From: Rhodococcus yunnanensis NBRC 103083
GTDB lineage: Bacteria > Actinomycetota > Actinomycetes > Mycobacteriales > Mycobacteriaceae
DNA: 64,000 nt
NCBI RefSeq assembly: GCF_001895005.1
Contig: NZ_BCXH01000016.1
Location: 95,169 to 159,168 of the forward strand
Direction: 5' to 3'
The notes below the pieces were generated by a model. The model was not told the DNA's origin and searched no databases. It saw only the letters and a program-made list of their open reading frames with translations. This document shows positions 24,662-33,820 of this stretch, piece by piece. The stretch's first letter is position 1; the number at the start of each line of letters is the position of its first letter. Made by a program: the position numbers and the translations under genes.

Positions 24662-26236
24662 GTGACGCATCCATCGATCGCAGATTACGTCGTCGTCGGG
24701 GCAGGATCGGCAGGCGCCGTGCTCGCGAACCGGCTGAGCGCCGATCCACGCAACACCGTCGTTCTCCTGGAGGCAGGACCGGAGGACAAGAACAAGTTCG
24801 CGCACATCCCAGCGGCGTTCTCCAAACTGTTCCGCAGCGAGGTCGACTGGAGCTACGACTCCGAGCCGCAACCGGAGTTGAAGGGCCGCAGCATATTCTG
24901 GCCACGCGGCAAGATGCTCGGCGGGTCGTCGTCGATGAACGCGATGATGTGGGTGCGCGGTTTCGCCGCCGACTACGACGAGTGGGCGTCGCTGACGGAT
25001 CCGTCGTGGTCGTTCGAGCGCATCGTTCCGTACTTCCGCAGGATCGAGACCGTCGAGGGAACAGCAGCACCCGATGCGGGACGAGCAGGTCCGCTGATCG
25101 TGTCGAATCAGCGGAGCCCGCGTGCGTTGACATCGTCGTTCCTCGACGCCGTGAAGGAGGCCGGCTATCCCGTCGAGCCGGCGAATCTCCCCGAGCCCAA
25201 GGGCTTCTCGCAAACCATGGTCAATCAGAAGCGCGGTGCGCGGTGGAGTACCGCCGACGCGTATCTGAAGCCGATCCGCAAGCGCGAAAATCTGACGATT
25301 CTCACCGAGGCGCTCGCGACGCGTGTTCTCTTCGAAGGCTCGGCGGCCGTCGGAGTCGAGTACGTCGCGGGCGGCGCAACCCGCACGGTGCGCGCCGCCC
25401 GAGAGGTGATTCTCGCCGGCGGCGCGATCAATTCGCCGCAGCTGCTGATGCTGTCGGGAATCGGCGACAAGGATCAGCTGGCACCCAACGGAATCGCCGT
25501 CCGGCATCACTCGCCGCAGGTCGGCAAGAACCTCACCGACCACCTGTCCGCGCTCATAGGCTGGAGCGTCGAACGAGACTCCCTGTTCTTCGCGGAGAAG
25601 ATCCCCGAGCTCGCCAACTACCTCGCACGACGACGCGGAATGCTGACCTCGAACGTCGCCGAGGCGTACGGCTTCATCAAGAGCCGCGACGAATTGGCGC
25701 TGCCGGACGTCGAGCTCATCTATGCACCGGCTCCGTTCTTCGACGAGGGGCTCATCGCGCCCGACGCGCATGCCGCCGTCATCGGCGCGGTTCTGCTCAA
25801 GCCGGAGAGCCGCGGCGAGATCACACTGAGATCGGCCGACCCGGCGGCCAAGCCGATCATCGAGCCTCGGTATCTCAGCGATCCCGACGGCGTCGACCGA
25901 GCAGCGATGCTCGAAGGGCTGCGTGTCTGCACCGAGATCGCCTCACGACCGGCGCTGAAAGGCCTGCTGGGCGATATCGTGCGGCCCCGGATCGGCGCGA
26001 ACGAAGACCTGCTCACCGAGGCGCTGGAGCGGAACGCGCACACCCTGTACCACCCGGTCAGCACGTGCCGTATGGGAAACGACGCCGCAAGCGTCGTCTC
26101 ACCTGACCTCAGGGTGCGCGGTGTCGACAGGCTGCGTGTCGCGGACGCGTCGGTCATGCCCACGATCGTTCGCGGGCACACCCACGCGCCGAGCGTGCTG
26201 ATCGGGGAGAAGGCCGCCGATCTGATTCTGAGCTAG
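24662..26236 (+). CDS. GMC-family FAD-dependent oxidoreductase (choline dehydrogenase-like)
   Basis: 524 aa, GTG start at 24662. FAD dinucleotide fold DYVVVGAGSAGAVLANRLS at the N-terminus, Glu-containing LLEAGPEDK, GMC signature around PRGKMLGGSSSMNAMMW, and the C-terminal pair of active-site positions in TLYHPVSTCRMG (~460) and RGHTHAPSVLIGEKAADLI (~505). It oxidises a primary alcohol to an aldehyde, presumably handing it to the aldehyde dehydrogenase encoded 12 bp upstream. Choline is only one possible substrate; no betaine genes are nearby. Confidence 0.93.
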   Translation: MTHPSIADYVVVGAGSAGAVLANRLSADPRNTVVLLEAGPEDKNKFAHIPAAFSKLFRSEVDWSYDSEPQPELKGRSIFWPRGKMLGGSSSMNAMMWVRGFAADYDEWASLTDPSWSFERIVPYFRRIETVEGTAAPDAGRAGPLIVSNQRSPRALTSSFLDAVKEAGYPVEPANLPEPKGFSQTMVNQKRGARWSTADAYLKPIRKRENLTILTEALATRVLFEGSAAVGVEYVAGGATRTVRAAREVILAGGAINSPQLLMLSGIGDKDQLAPNGIAVRHHSPQVGKNLTDHLSALIGWSVERDSLFFAEKIPELANYLARRRGMLTSNVAEAYGFIKSRDELALPDVELIYAPAPFFDEGLIAPDAHAAVIGAVLLKPESRGEITLRSADPAAKPIIEPRYLSDPDGVDRAAMLEGLRVCTEIASRPALKGLLGDIVRPRIGANEDLLTEALERNAHTLYHPVSTCRMGNDAASVVSPDLRVRGVDRLRVADASVMPTIVRGHTHAPSVLIGEKAADLILS

Positions 26237-26245
26237 AAGCGCAGG

Positions 26246-27076
26246 TCAGCGTGGGGACGGGCCCGTCGCAACCGGACGGGCAGGGTCGTTGGACCACTGG
26301 GACCACGACCCTGGGAACAGTGCAGCATCGATCCCGGCAATCGCCAACGCCGCGATCTGATGCGCCGCGGTGACTCCTGATCCGCAGTACACGCCGACGT
26401 CGCCGTGCACACCCGCGAAGCGGGCCCGCAAGGCCTCCTCGGGCAGAAAGCGCCCGTCGGCGTCGAGATTGGCGGACGTCGGCGCACTGACGGCTCCAGG
26501 AATGTGGCCTGCCCGCGGATCGACGGGTTCGGCTTCACCGGAGTATCGCTCGGCCGCCCGCGCGTCGAGCAACGTACCCGTATCGGCCAGTGCCGCTGCT
26601 TCGTCCGCGGTCAAGGTCGGAAGGTGACCTGGGCTCAGTTCCACATCCCCCTCGGCGCGGGCGGTCTCCTCGCCGGACGCCGTCTCGTTGCCTCCGGCGA
26701 TCCACGCCCGCAGACCGCCGTCGAGCAACGCGACGTCCTGCACACCCGCCCACTTCAGCAACCACCATGCACGTGCGGCCGCGAGATTTCCCGTGTTGTC
26801 GTAGACGACCACCGGAATTCCCACGGTGACGCCCCAGCGACGTGCCGCGGCCTGCAGATTCTCGATCGACGGCAGCGGGTGTCTGCCCTGCTCCGACGCC
26901 CCGTGGTCGGCGAGCTCGGAATCGAGGTCCACGTACACGGCACCGGGGATGTGCGCTTCGAGGTAGTGGTCGCGGCCGGCGGTGTCTCCGAGCGCCCAGC
27001 GCACATCCAGTACGACGGGCGGAACGAGACTCCCCAGCGCTGGCAGCAGGTCGGAAACGGTGCGGAACGGGCTCAT
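26246..27076 (-). CDS. Sulfurtransferase, two-rhodanese-domain type
   Basis: 276 aa, typical of thiosulfate/3-mercaptopyruvate sulfurtransferases (SseA-like). The N-terminal inactive rhodanese domain (~1-130) has DHYLEAHIPGAVYVDLD; the C-terminal domain (~150-276) has the persulfide Cys231 in VYCGSGVTAAHQ. ATG at 27076 with AAGGAA 7 nt upstream; an open frame continues to 27190 but lacks support. The active loop CGSGVT fits the mercaptopyruvate group loosely, so the donor is not certain. Convergent with the GMC oxidoreductase, 9 bp apart. Confidence 0.92.
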   Translation of the reverse strand: MSPFRTVSDLLPALGSLVPPVVLDVRWALGDTAGRDHYLEAHIPGAVYVDLDSELADHGASEQGRHPLPSIENLQAAARRWGVTVGIPVVVYDNTGNLAAARAWWLLKWAGVQDVALLDGGLRAWIAGGNETASGEETARAEGDVELSPGHLPTLTADEAAALADTGTLLDARAAERYSGEAEPVDPRAGHIPGAVSAPTSANLDADGRFLPEEALRARFAGVHGDVGVYCGSGVTAAHQIAALAIAGIDAALFPGSWSQWSNDPARPVATGPSPR

Positions 27077-27461
27077 GCAGATTCCTTCGGTCGACGTCGG
27101 GTAGGAGCCTAACGAGGAAGGGGCATGTCGAACCAGTCCTCGCCCGGGAACAGGCCCGCGCCGACCCTGCTGCAGTAACGGTGCGGTCACGAACCGTACC
27201 GTCGAACATCACGGGCCGTAACGATCCCGTCGAACCCATTCTGCCCTTTCTCCCTGGGGAGTAGCGTCGTCGACACAGAGCACGATGCCGAATGACACAC
27301 CGCCGCAACCGATATGGCCCCGCACACCGTTTCGTGGGGTTTGTCAGAACAAAGGCGCGGCGGAGATCGTGTGCGATCCATACCCATCCGGATGACACAC
27401 CGCGGCGAATCACCCACAACGCTCGAGAGATTCGAGAGCCGATGCAAGGGAGTAAACAGAC
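27077..27461. other. Divergent intergenic region with spaced direct repeat
   Basis: 385 bp between the sulfurtransferase and the lipoprotein gene. No gene seen. It contains two copies of ATGACACACCGC, at 27292-27303 and 27392-27403, exactly 100 bp apart and in direct orientation, which may be protein-binding sites for the lipoprotein/oxidoreductase operon promoter. Confidence 0.45.
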
Positions 27462-28148
27462 ATGATTTCGATCCGTAAAGTAATGGCCGCCACCGCAATT
27501 GGCGCACTGACGCTCGTCCCTCTCGCCGCATGCTCCAGTGACGACTCGTCGTCCAGCAGCAGCACCACATCCGCAGCAGCAGCGGAGACGACGGAAGCGA
27601 CACCGGAGCCCGCAGCCGAGGTCGATGACCTCAGCAACGGCGTCAGCACCGCAGTCGCCCTCGATCCCGGATTCACGGGCGCTCTGACGACCCTGGGCCT
27701 CACACCGGGAACCATCGGAACAGCCACTCTCGCAGACGGTTCCGTCACCTTCCCGATCACCGGCGGCAACGTCAAGTACTGGGAGCCCGGCACTGTCGAT
27801 CCCTACGTCCAGGGCGAGATCGAGCACGACGGCAGCGGACTGTCGCTCACCGCAGGCGACACCGTCGTCGAGCTCACCGACTTCGACATCGACCCCGGCA
27901 CCTCGCTCCTGACCGGCACCGTCACGGTCAACGGCGCAGTCGCAGCCGAAGACGCAGTCATCTTCGACCTCGACGGCCGTACCCTGAACCCGCTGGCCAC
28001 CGGCCCGAACAACACGGCCATCCTGCAGGGCACCCAGGTCAAGATATCCGAGACCGCCGCGGGCCTGCTGAACGACACGTTCAAGACCGACGCCGTCACC
28101 CCCGGCCTGCTCGTGGGCGTCGCAACCATCACCGTCGCAACTGCGTAA
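27462..28148 (+). CDS. Secreted lipoprotein, function unknown
   Basis: 228 aa. Lipoprotein signal: basic ISIRKV, hydrophobic core, lipobox LVPLAAC with the lipidated Cys at ~24, then a Ser/Thr/Ala/Glu-rich linker (~25-55). The mature domain is acidic, Gly/Thr-rich and probably all-beta (TFPITGGNVKYWEP, GDTVVELTDFDIDPGTS). No enzyme motif. It stops immediately before the ATG of the membrane molybdopterin oxidoreductase, so the two are co-transcribed and this may be an envelope partner of that enzyme. Confidence 0.75.
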   Translation: MISIRKVMAATAIGALTLVPLAACSSDDSSSSSSTTSAAAAETTEATPEPAAEVDDLSNGVSTAVALDPGFTGALTTLGLTPGTIGTATLADGSVTFPITGGNVKYWEPGTVDPYVQGEIEHDGSGLSLTAGDTVVELTDFDIDPGTSLLTGTVTVNGAVAAEDAVIFDLDGRTLNPLATGPNNTAILQGTQVKISETAAGLLNDTFKTDAVTPGLLVGVATITVATA

Positions 28149-29411
28149 ATGAATACCGACTCCGTGGGCCCGCGGTCACCGCAGACGGTGACCTCGGGCC
28201 CACGGTTTCGTAGTCCGCTGCGGGGTCCATGGTTGACCTCGATCTTCGGCGCAGTACTTCTCGTCGGTCTCCCGATCGTCATCGTGACCGGACTGCTGTC
28301 CTACATCGCGTACGGCCCGCAGTTCGGTCAGGCCATCCCCGGTGACGTCGGGTGGCTTCGCCTACCGCAGTTCGACTGGCCGACAGATCCCGCGTGGCTC
28401 TACCGCCTGACCCAGGGTCTGCACGTCGGCCTCGGTCTCGTCCTCGTTCCCATCGTGGCGGCGAAACTGTGGTCGGTCATTCCCAAGCTCTTCGCTCGGC
28501 CGCCGGTACGGTCGATCGCCCAAGCACTGGAACGACTTTCGCTCATCGCCCTCGTCGGCGGCATCCTGTTCGAGATCGTCACCGGGGTACTGAACATCCA
28601 GTACGACTACATCTTCGGCTTCAGCTTCTACACCGCGCACTACTGGGGCGCCTGGATCTTCATCGCAGGCTTCGTCACCCACGCAGTTCTGAAGACTCCA
28701 TTGATGATTCGGACACTACGTGGCCGCTCGCTGATGCAGGTACTGCAGGACGGCCAGGAGAAGGGCGACTCGGATCTCATCGCCGAGAACCCGTCCGAGC
28801 AGACGATCAGCCGACGCGGAGCCCTCGCCCTCGTCGGCGGAGGTGCCCTGTTCGTCGCCGTCCTCACCGCAGGCCAGACGACCGGTGGATTCCTCAGGAA
28901 CGCAGCAATTCTGCTCCCCCGCGGACGCTCCTACGGCGACGGTCCCAACGACTTCCAGATCAACCGCACGGCATCCGCCGCACAGATCACCGAGGACAAG
29001 ACCAGCGCAGACTGGACCCTCGAACTGACGGGCGGATCGGAACCGCTGACGTTCACCCGCGAGGCGTTGGAACGCATGGAACAGCACACCGCGGATCTCC
29101 CCATCGCATGCGTCGAAGGGTGGTCGACGGTGCAGACATGGACCGGCGTGCGACTGCGCGATCTGGCCACGGCAGCAGGCGTCGGGAATCTCGAATCGGC
29201 GCAGGTCACCTCGCTGGAGGAAAACGGACCGTTCCGGCAGGCGACGCTGCAGTCGAACCAGGTTCTGCACCCGGATTCGCTGCTGGCTCTGCGAGTGAAC
29301 GGGGCAGACCTGTCCCCTGACCACGGCTACCCCGCCCGCATCATCGTCCCCGCCATGCCTGGGGTGCACAACACCAAATGGGTCAAGACGATCGAGTTCA
29401 GGAGCGCGTGA
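28149..29411 (+). CDS. Membrane-bound molybdopterin oxidoreductase with cytochrome b-like domain
   Basis: 420 aa. The N-terminal half is a four-helix membrane domain (first TM ~35-60; others around LYRLTQGLHVGLGLVLVPIVAAKLW and FYTAHYWGAWIFIAGFVTH) with His residues suited to haem b. The C-terminal ~160 residues are a sulfite-oxidase-fold molybdopterin domain with the Mo-ligand Cys in PIACVEGW (~residue 320). Expected to oxidise or reduce a small substrate at the outer face with electrons passing through the membrane. An RR-containing stretch (SRRGALALVGGGALFVAVL) before the last TM looks Tat-like. Co-transcribed with the lipoprotein and two downstream genes. Substrate unknown. Confidence 0.85.
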   Translation: MNTDSVGPRSPQTVTSGPRFRSPLRGPWLTSIFGAVLLVGLPIVIVTGLLSYIAYGPQFGQAIPGDVGWLRLPQFDWPTDPAWLYRLTQGLHVGLGLVLVPIVAAKLWSVIPKLFARPPVRSIAQALERLSLIALVGGILFEIVTGVLNIQYDYIFGFSFYTAHYWGAWIFIAGFVTHAVLKTPLMIRTLRGRSLMQVLQDGQEKGDSDLIAENPSEQTISRRGALALVGGGALFVAVLTAGQTTGGFLRNAAILLPRGRSYGDGPNDFQINRTASAAQITEDKTSADWTLELTGGSEPLTFTREALERMEQHTADLPIACVEGWSTVQTWTGVRLRDLATAAGVGNLESAQVTSLEENGPFRQATLQSNQVLHPDSLLALRVNGADLSPDHGYPARIIVPAMPGVHNTKWVKTIEFRSA

Positions 29412-29905
29412 TGAAGACCTTCGCTCGCTTCTACGGTGCGCACCCCCTGCACCTGCTCGCGATGGGTTTCGCCTTCGCGCTCATGGGATATGTGGTGTAC
29501 GTGGCCGGCATACAGACCTTCTGGAACCGAGACGTATGGTGGCAATCCATCGCAGTCTGGTTCGCCGGCGCCGTCGTCGTCCACGATCTCGTGCTCTTCC
29601 CGCTGTACTCGCTCGCCGATCGATCGCTCTCCGCAGGCCTGAACGCCGTACGCGGCAGAGCACCGAACATTCGCCTGCGTATCTCGCCATTGAACTACGT
29701 CCGGATTCCACTGATGGGAACGGCACTGACATTCGCTCTGTTCTTCCCCGGCATCATCGAACAGGGATCCGACACCTTCACCACGGCAACAGGACTGACG
29801 CAGGAACCGTATCTGGGCCGGTGGCTCGTATTGACCGCATGCCTGTTCGGCGCCAGCGCAGTCGTCTACGCAGTTCGCCTCGCATCCTCCAGGAGACCCT
29901 CATGA
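29411..29905 (+). CDS. Small polytopic membrane protein
   Basis: 164 aa, ATG at 29411 sharing one base with the upstream TGA (TGATG). About four TM helices (HLLAMGFAFALMGYVVYVAG, WFAGAVVVHDLVLFPLYSLA, MGTALTFALFFPGII, LVLTACLFGASAVVYAVRLA). No recognised domain. It is coupled to the molybdopterin oxidoreductase and overlaps the methyltransferase by 4 bp. Could be an accessory or electron-transfer subunit. Confidence 0.75.
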   Translation: MKTFARFYGAHPLHLLAMGFAFALMGYVVYVAGIQTFWNRDVWWQSIAVWFAGAVVVHDLVLFPLYSLADRSLSAGLNAVRGRAPNIRLRISPLNYVRIPLMGTALTFALFFPGIIEQGSDTFTTATGLTQEPYLGRWLVLTACLFGASAVVYAVRLASSRRPS

Positions 29906-30564
29906 CAGTCACAGCCGACGAGCTGTTTCGCCGGGCCTCCTCCGGCCTTCCCTGTTGGATGGGAAACCCCGACGGCACTCGCGAACCGCTGCCGATCGCC
30001 CGCTGGATGGGCGGCGACGCGTCGAGCATGGAAGACCGTGCCGCCGACCGTACGATGATCGGCCAGTGCACCGGCCCCACACTCGACCTCGGCTGCGGCC
30101 CCGGCCGTCTCACCGAAGGGCTTGCCCGACGCGGAATCTCGGCGCTCGGCGTCGACACCTCGCGTGAGGCGGTCGACCTGACCGTCGGCCGCGGCGGACG
30201 CGCGGTACTGCGTGATCTGTTCGAGCCGCTTCCCCGTGCCGGTGAATGGTCGTGTGTCCTGCTCGCCGACGGCAACATCGGCATCGGCGGCGATCCGGTG
30301 CGGCTGCTGCGTAGAGCAGCAGACCTGATTCGACCCGACGGTGCCGTCATCGCCGAGGTCGACGCGCCGGGCGCCGCACGGTTCCAGAAGCGCACGGTTC
30401 GCTGGGAGACCGACACCATGGTCGGTGACTGGTTCGCGTGGGCAAGTGTCAGCACCGCCGCGATCGCCGATCTGGCCCGGACCGCAGGTCTGACCGTCGT
30501 CGACATCGCACCGATGCACGGTCGGTATTTCGCTCGGATGTGCCCCGCCCCCGTGGGTGGGTAG
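29902..30564 (+). CDS. Class I SAM-dependent methyltransferase
   Basis: 220 aa. SAM-binding motif I TLDLGCGPGRLTEGLARRG, acidic end of strand 2 GVDTSREAVDL, and motif-II-like CVLLADGNIGIGGD. ATG at 29902 overlaps the preceding stop by 4 bp, with AGGAG upstream. Last gene of the lipoprotein-oxidoreductase-membrane protein operon; converges with the following minus-strand membrane gene. Substrate unknown. Confidence 0.85.
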   Translation: MTVTADELFRRASSGLPCWMGNPDGTREPLPIARWMGGDASSMEDRAADRTMIGQCTGPTLDLGCGPGRLTEGLARRGISALGVDTSREAVDLTVGRGGRAVLRDLFEPLPRAGEWSCVLLADGNIGIGGDPVRLLRRAADLIRPDGAVIAEVDAPGAARFQKRTVRWETDTMVGDWFAWASVSTAAIADLARTAGLTVVDIAPMHGRYFARMCPAPVGG

Positions 30565-30591
30565 TTGCGCCGGGCAGCAGCTGTGCACTCG

Positions 30592-31917
30592 CTACCAGTT
30601 CGTGAACAACACGTGATTGATCGCCAGCGCTCCTGCCACCTGCAGTGCGAGCCAGAACTTGTGCGTACGCTGCGGCAGAACCGCGGGTGCGAGCAGCATC
30701 CACATCGCGAACGGCAACCAGATGCGTTCGGTCTCCGCCTTGCTCAGCTGGCTCAGGTCGGCCATCACGACGGCGGCGAGCCCGGCGATCACGAGCAGGT
30801 TGATCGGCTGCAGCCGTGTGGCGATGCGCGGGAACGCAGCGGGCACCGCGATCCCGAGCGCGCAGAACAATGCCGCGAAATTCGCCCATCCCCAATAGGC
30901 GAACGGACGGTCCGTGGCGATACCCTGGTAATAGCGTTCCTGGACCAGCTCGTACCCGTCGAACCACCAGAATCCGTATGCGGTGAAGATCCCGGCGACG
31001 ACGAGCGCTCCGAGTACCGCACCGATCAGCGGCCACGCGGTCCGCGCTCCGATCAGTACTGCAACGGCGACCAATCCCATCAGCACCAGGCCGTAGTTGA
31101 GGTAGATGCCGAAACCGAGCAGCACCCCGGCCGCGATCGACGCAGGCCACCGGTACCGCGTCGTCGAGATCGCAAGAAGCGCAATACCCCACGCGACGAC
31201 GCCCGCATAGAACGCATCCGCCGACACCGCGATCCAGATCGCTGCGGGTGCCAACGCGACGAACGGGGCTGCGCGACGCGCCATCGTCTCGTCGCCCAGT
31301 GCCTTCACGGTCACGAGAACGGCCACCGCAGCGCTGGTTCCGACGAACACGCACAACCCTGCTGCCCACGCGCCGCCGCTCAGACCGAGCCGGTCGAGCC
31401 ACACGAACGTCAGCAACGCCCCGGGCGGATGACCGGAGACGTGCGTCGTCCACGAGTCGACCTGGTAGTCGAGTATGCGTTCGGAGAAGCCGCGCAACGT
31501 CGCCGGGATGTCCGTGATTCCCGGGACCTCGTGCAGATATTCGTCCGTGGACGCGAGTCTGGTGGTGAATCCGCGACGCCAGCCGTCGATCAACGCGAGC
31601 GACATCGTCCACGCGGCGGACGCGGCCCATGTGGTCAGCAGGAGTCGGCGCCACGGCAGTCTGCGCGCAAGATCCGGGCCCCACAGCACCCCGGCGATCG
31701 CGATCAGGATCGCCGGCGGAGTTCCCCAACCGAAGTGAAGTTCTCGAAATCCGAAAAGCGGTGCTGCGTCTGCGAAATCACGCACCTGCTGCGGAGTGCG
31801 GTTGATGATCGGGGTGATCAGCTCGTTGCCGAGGTACGGAACCACGAACGCCACTGCGACCAACAATGCAGCGAGGGTGGCCGCAACGGACTCTCTCCAG
31901 TACCGGATAGCGTTCAC
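30592..31917 (-). CDS. Polytopic membrane protein, Rv0541c-like
   Basis: 441 aa with about ten or more predicted TM helices and few charged loops. The motif THVSGHPPGALLTFVWLDR in an extracytoplasmic loop, and the general plan, are reminiscent of GT-C-type membrane glycosyltransferases using polyprenyl-phosphate sugars, though no DxD near the N-terminus was pinned down. The gene is divergent from the MTA phosphorylase-epimerase-glycosyltransferase block, resembling M. tuberculosis Rv0541c beside Rv0535-Rv0540. It may use the lipid-linked sugar made by the downstream glycosyltransferase; inference from context. Confidence 0.72.
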   Translation of the reverse strand: MNAIRYWRESVAATLAALLVAVAFVVPYLGNELITPIINRTPQQVRDFADAAPLFGFRELHFGWGTPPAILIAIAGVLWGPDLARRLPWRRLLLTTWAASAAWTMSLALIDGWRRGFTTRLASTDEYLHEVPGITDIPATLRGFSERILDYQVDSWTTHVSGHPPGALLTFVWLDRLGLSGGAWAAGLCVFVGTSAAVAVLVTVKALGDETMARRAAPFVALAPAAIWIAVSADAFYAGVVAWGIALLAISTTRYRWPASIAAGVLLGFGIYLNYGLVLMGLVAVAVLIGARTAWPLIGAVLGALVVAGIFTAYGFWWFDGYELVQERYYQGIATDRPFAYWGWANFAALFCALGIAVPAAFPRIATRLQPINLLVIAGLAAVVMADLSQLSKAETERIWLPFAMWMLLAPAVLPQRTHKFWLALQVAGALAINHVLFTNW

Positions 31918-31976
31918 CTAACGTTGTGCGATCGTGTTACTGCGCTCAGCATAGAAGAAGTACGGAAGAGGAGACC

Positions 31977-32768
31977 ATGACAACCAGTCACCGACCCGAG
32001 ATCGCCGTCATCGGCGGCAGCGGCTTCTACTCGTTCTTCGACGACGACGCCGAATCGGTCACGCTCGACACACCGTACGGCCCGACGAGCGGTCCGATCA
32101 CCATCGGTGACGTCGACGGTCGCAGCGTCGCCTTCCTACCCCGGCACGGCGCGAACCACGAGTACTCCCCGCACACATTGCCGTACCGGGCGAACATGTG
32201 GGCACTGCGGATGCTCGGGGTACAGCGGGTCTTCGCCCCGTGTGCCGTCGGCAGTCTGGTGGCCGAGTACGGACCAGGGACCTTCGTGGTTCCGGATCAA
32301 CTCGTCGATCGAACCAGCGGCCGTGCACAGACATACTTCGACCGAGGCGGTGTGCACGTCGAATTCGCCGATCCGTACTGCGGTGAACTCCGCAGTGCGG
32401 CCCTCGGAGACGGTGTGATCGACGGCGGAACCATGGTCGTCGTCGAAGGCCCCCGGTTCTCCACCCGCGCCGAGAGCCAGTGGTTCGCCCGACAGGGGTG
32501 GACCCTGGTCAACATGACCGGCCACCCCGAAGCCGTCCTCGCCCGCGAACTCGAACTCTGCTACGCCCCGATCGCACTCGTCACCGACCTCGATGCGGGG
32601 ATCGAGGCGGGGCAGGGAGTTCGGGCGGTCGACGTGTTCGCCGAGTTCCAGCGAAACATCGAGCCACTGAAAACGCTGGTCCGTGCGGCAATCGGCGCTG
32701 CCGCGACCGGCCCGTGCACCTCGTGCCGAATCCACGACGGCGCGAACCTCCCCATCGAGCTGCCATGA
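31977..32768 (+). CDS. mtnP: S-methyl-5'-thioadenosine phosphorylase (or MTI phosphorylase)
   Basis: 263 aa. Phosphorolysis of methylthioadenosine to adenine and methylthioribose-1-phosphate in methionine salvage. N-terminal phosphate loop IAVIGGSGFYSFF, conserved FLPRHGANHEYSPHTLPYRANMWALRMLGV, and substrate region NMTGHPEAVLARELELCYAPIALVTDLDAG. The equivalent M. tuberculosis gene is Rv0535. ATG at 31977 with AGAGGAG 5-6 nt upstream. It shares a 59-bp divergent promoter region with the membrane gene on the left and overlaps the epimerase gene by 4 bp. Adenine versus hypoxanthine specificity cannot be decided here. Confidence 0.92.
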   Translation: MTTSHRPEIAVIGGSGFYSFFDDDAESVTLDTPYGPTSGPITIGDVDGRSVAFLPRHGANHEYSPHTLPYRANMWALRMLGVQRVFAPCAVGSLVAEYGPGTFVVPDQLVDRTSGRAQTYFDRGGVHVEFADPYCGELRSAALGDGVIDGGTMVVVEGPRFSTRAESQWFARQGWTLVNMTGHPEAVLARELELCYAPIALVTDLDAGIEAGQGVRAVDVFAEFQRNIEPLKTLVRAAIGAAATGPCTSCRIHDGANLPIELP

Positions 32769-33820
32769 CCCGCGTACTGCTCACCGGCGCAGCCGGTTTC
32801 ATCGGCGGGCACATCCACACGGCCCTGCAACCCGAGTACGACGTCGTCGCCATCGACGCGCTGCTTCCGTCGGCGCACGGCTCCGGTGGACAGATCGAGG
32901 GCATCGCGACGGTGGACGTGCGGGATCGAGCTGCTCTGGCCGAGGTTCTCACCGGTGTGGATGTCGTCTGCCATCAAGCAGCCGTCGTCGGCGCAGGCGT
33001 GAATGCAGCCGACGCGCCCGCGTACGCGAGCCACAACGACTTCGGCACCGCGGTGCTGCTCGCGGCGATGGCCGACGCCGGTTGTTCGCGGCTGGTGCTG
33101 GCGTCGTCGATGGTCGTGTACGGCGAGGGCAGATACCGCAATCGAGCGGGCGAGCAGATCGCTCCCGGTCCGCGCTCGCGCGGCGATCTCGATGCGGGGC
33201 AATTCGACAACACCGATCCGAACACCGGCGAGATCCTCGACTGGGCACTGGTACACGAGGATTCGGCTCTACAGCCGCGCAGCACCTATGCGGCCAGCAA
33301 ACTCGCACAGGAGAACTACGCGCTCGCATGGTCACTGGCGACCGGCGGATCGGTGACCGCGCTGCGCTACCACAACGTCTACGGCCCGCACATGCCGCGC
33401 AACACTCCGTATTCCGGGGTGGCAGCCATGTTCCGATCCTCTCTGGAGGCCGGGCGAGCTCCGCAGGTGTACGAGGACGGCCGCCAGGCACGCGATTTCG
33501 TCCACGTCACGGACATCGCGCGGGCCAATGCACTGTCGGTCGCCGCCGCGCTTCCCGGATTCACCGCACTCAACGTCTCCTCCGGGCAACCGATCACCAT
33601 CGGCGAGGTCGCCGCCGCACTGTCCGACGCGTGCCACGGACCCGCCCCCGAGATCACCGGCCAGTACCGCCCCGGCGACGTCCGCCACATCGTCGCCAGC
33701 CCCGAACTGGCGCGCGAGAGAATCGGTTTCGACGCCTCCGTCGGGCCGGCCGACGGGTTACGCGAGTTCGCCACTGCGCCACTGCGCGACGCCGAAGGAA
33801 CGGGTGCGCCGAGTGTCTGA
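32765..33820 (+). CDS. NAD-dependent sugar-nucleotide epimerase/dehydratase (GalE3/Rv0536-like)
   Basis: 351 aa extended SDR. NAD loop VLLTGAAGFIGGHIH, catalytic SSMVVYG Ser, and YAASK with Tyr and Lys; later LRYHNVYGP and GRQARDFVHVTDIA typical of UDP-sugar epimerases. Coupled at 4 bp to mtnP and at 8 bp to the next glycosyltransferase. Position and order correspond to M. tuberculosis galE3 (Rv0536). Probably provides an activated sugar for the glycosyltransferase encoded next. Confidence 0.9.
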   Translation: MTRVLLTGAAGFIGGHIHTALQPEYDVVAIDALLPSAHGSGGQIEGIATVDVRDRAALAEVLTGVDVVCHQAAVVGAGVNAADAPAYASHNDFGTAVLLAAMADAGCSRLVLASSMVVYGEGRYRNRAGEQIAPGPRSRGDLDAGQFDNTDPNTGEILDWALVHEDSALQPRSTYAASKLAQENYALAWSLATGGSVTALRYHNVYGPHMPRNTPYSGVAAMFRSSLEAGRAPQVYEDGRQARDFVHVTDIARANALSVAAALPGFTALNVSSGQPITIGEVAAALSDACHGPAPEITGQYRPGDVRHIVASPELARERIGFDASVGPADGLREFATAPLRDAEGTGAPSV

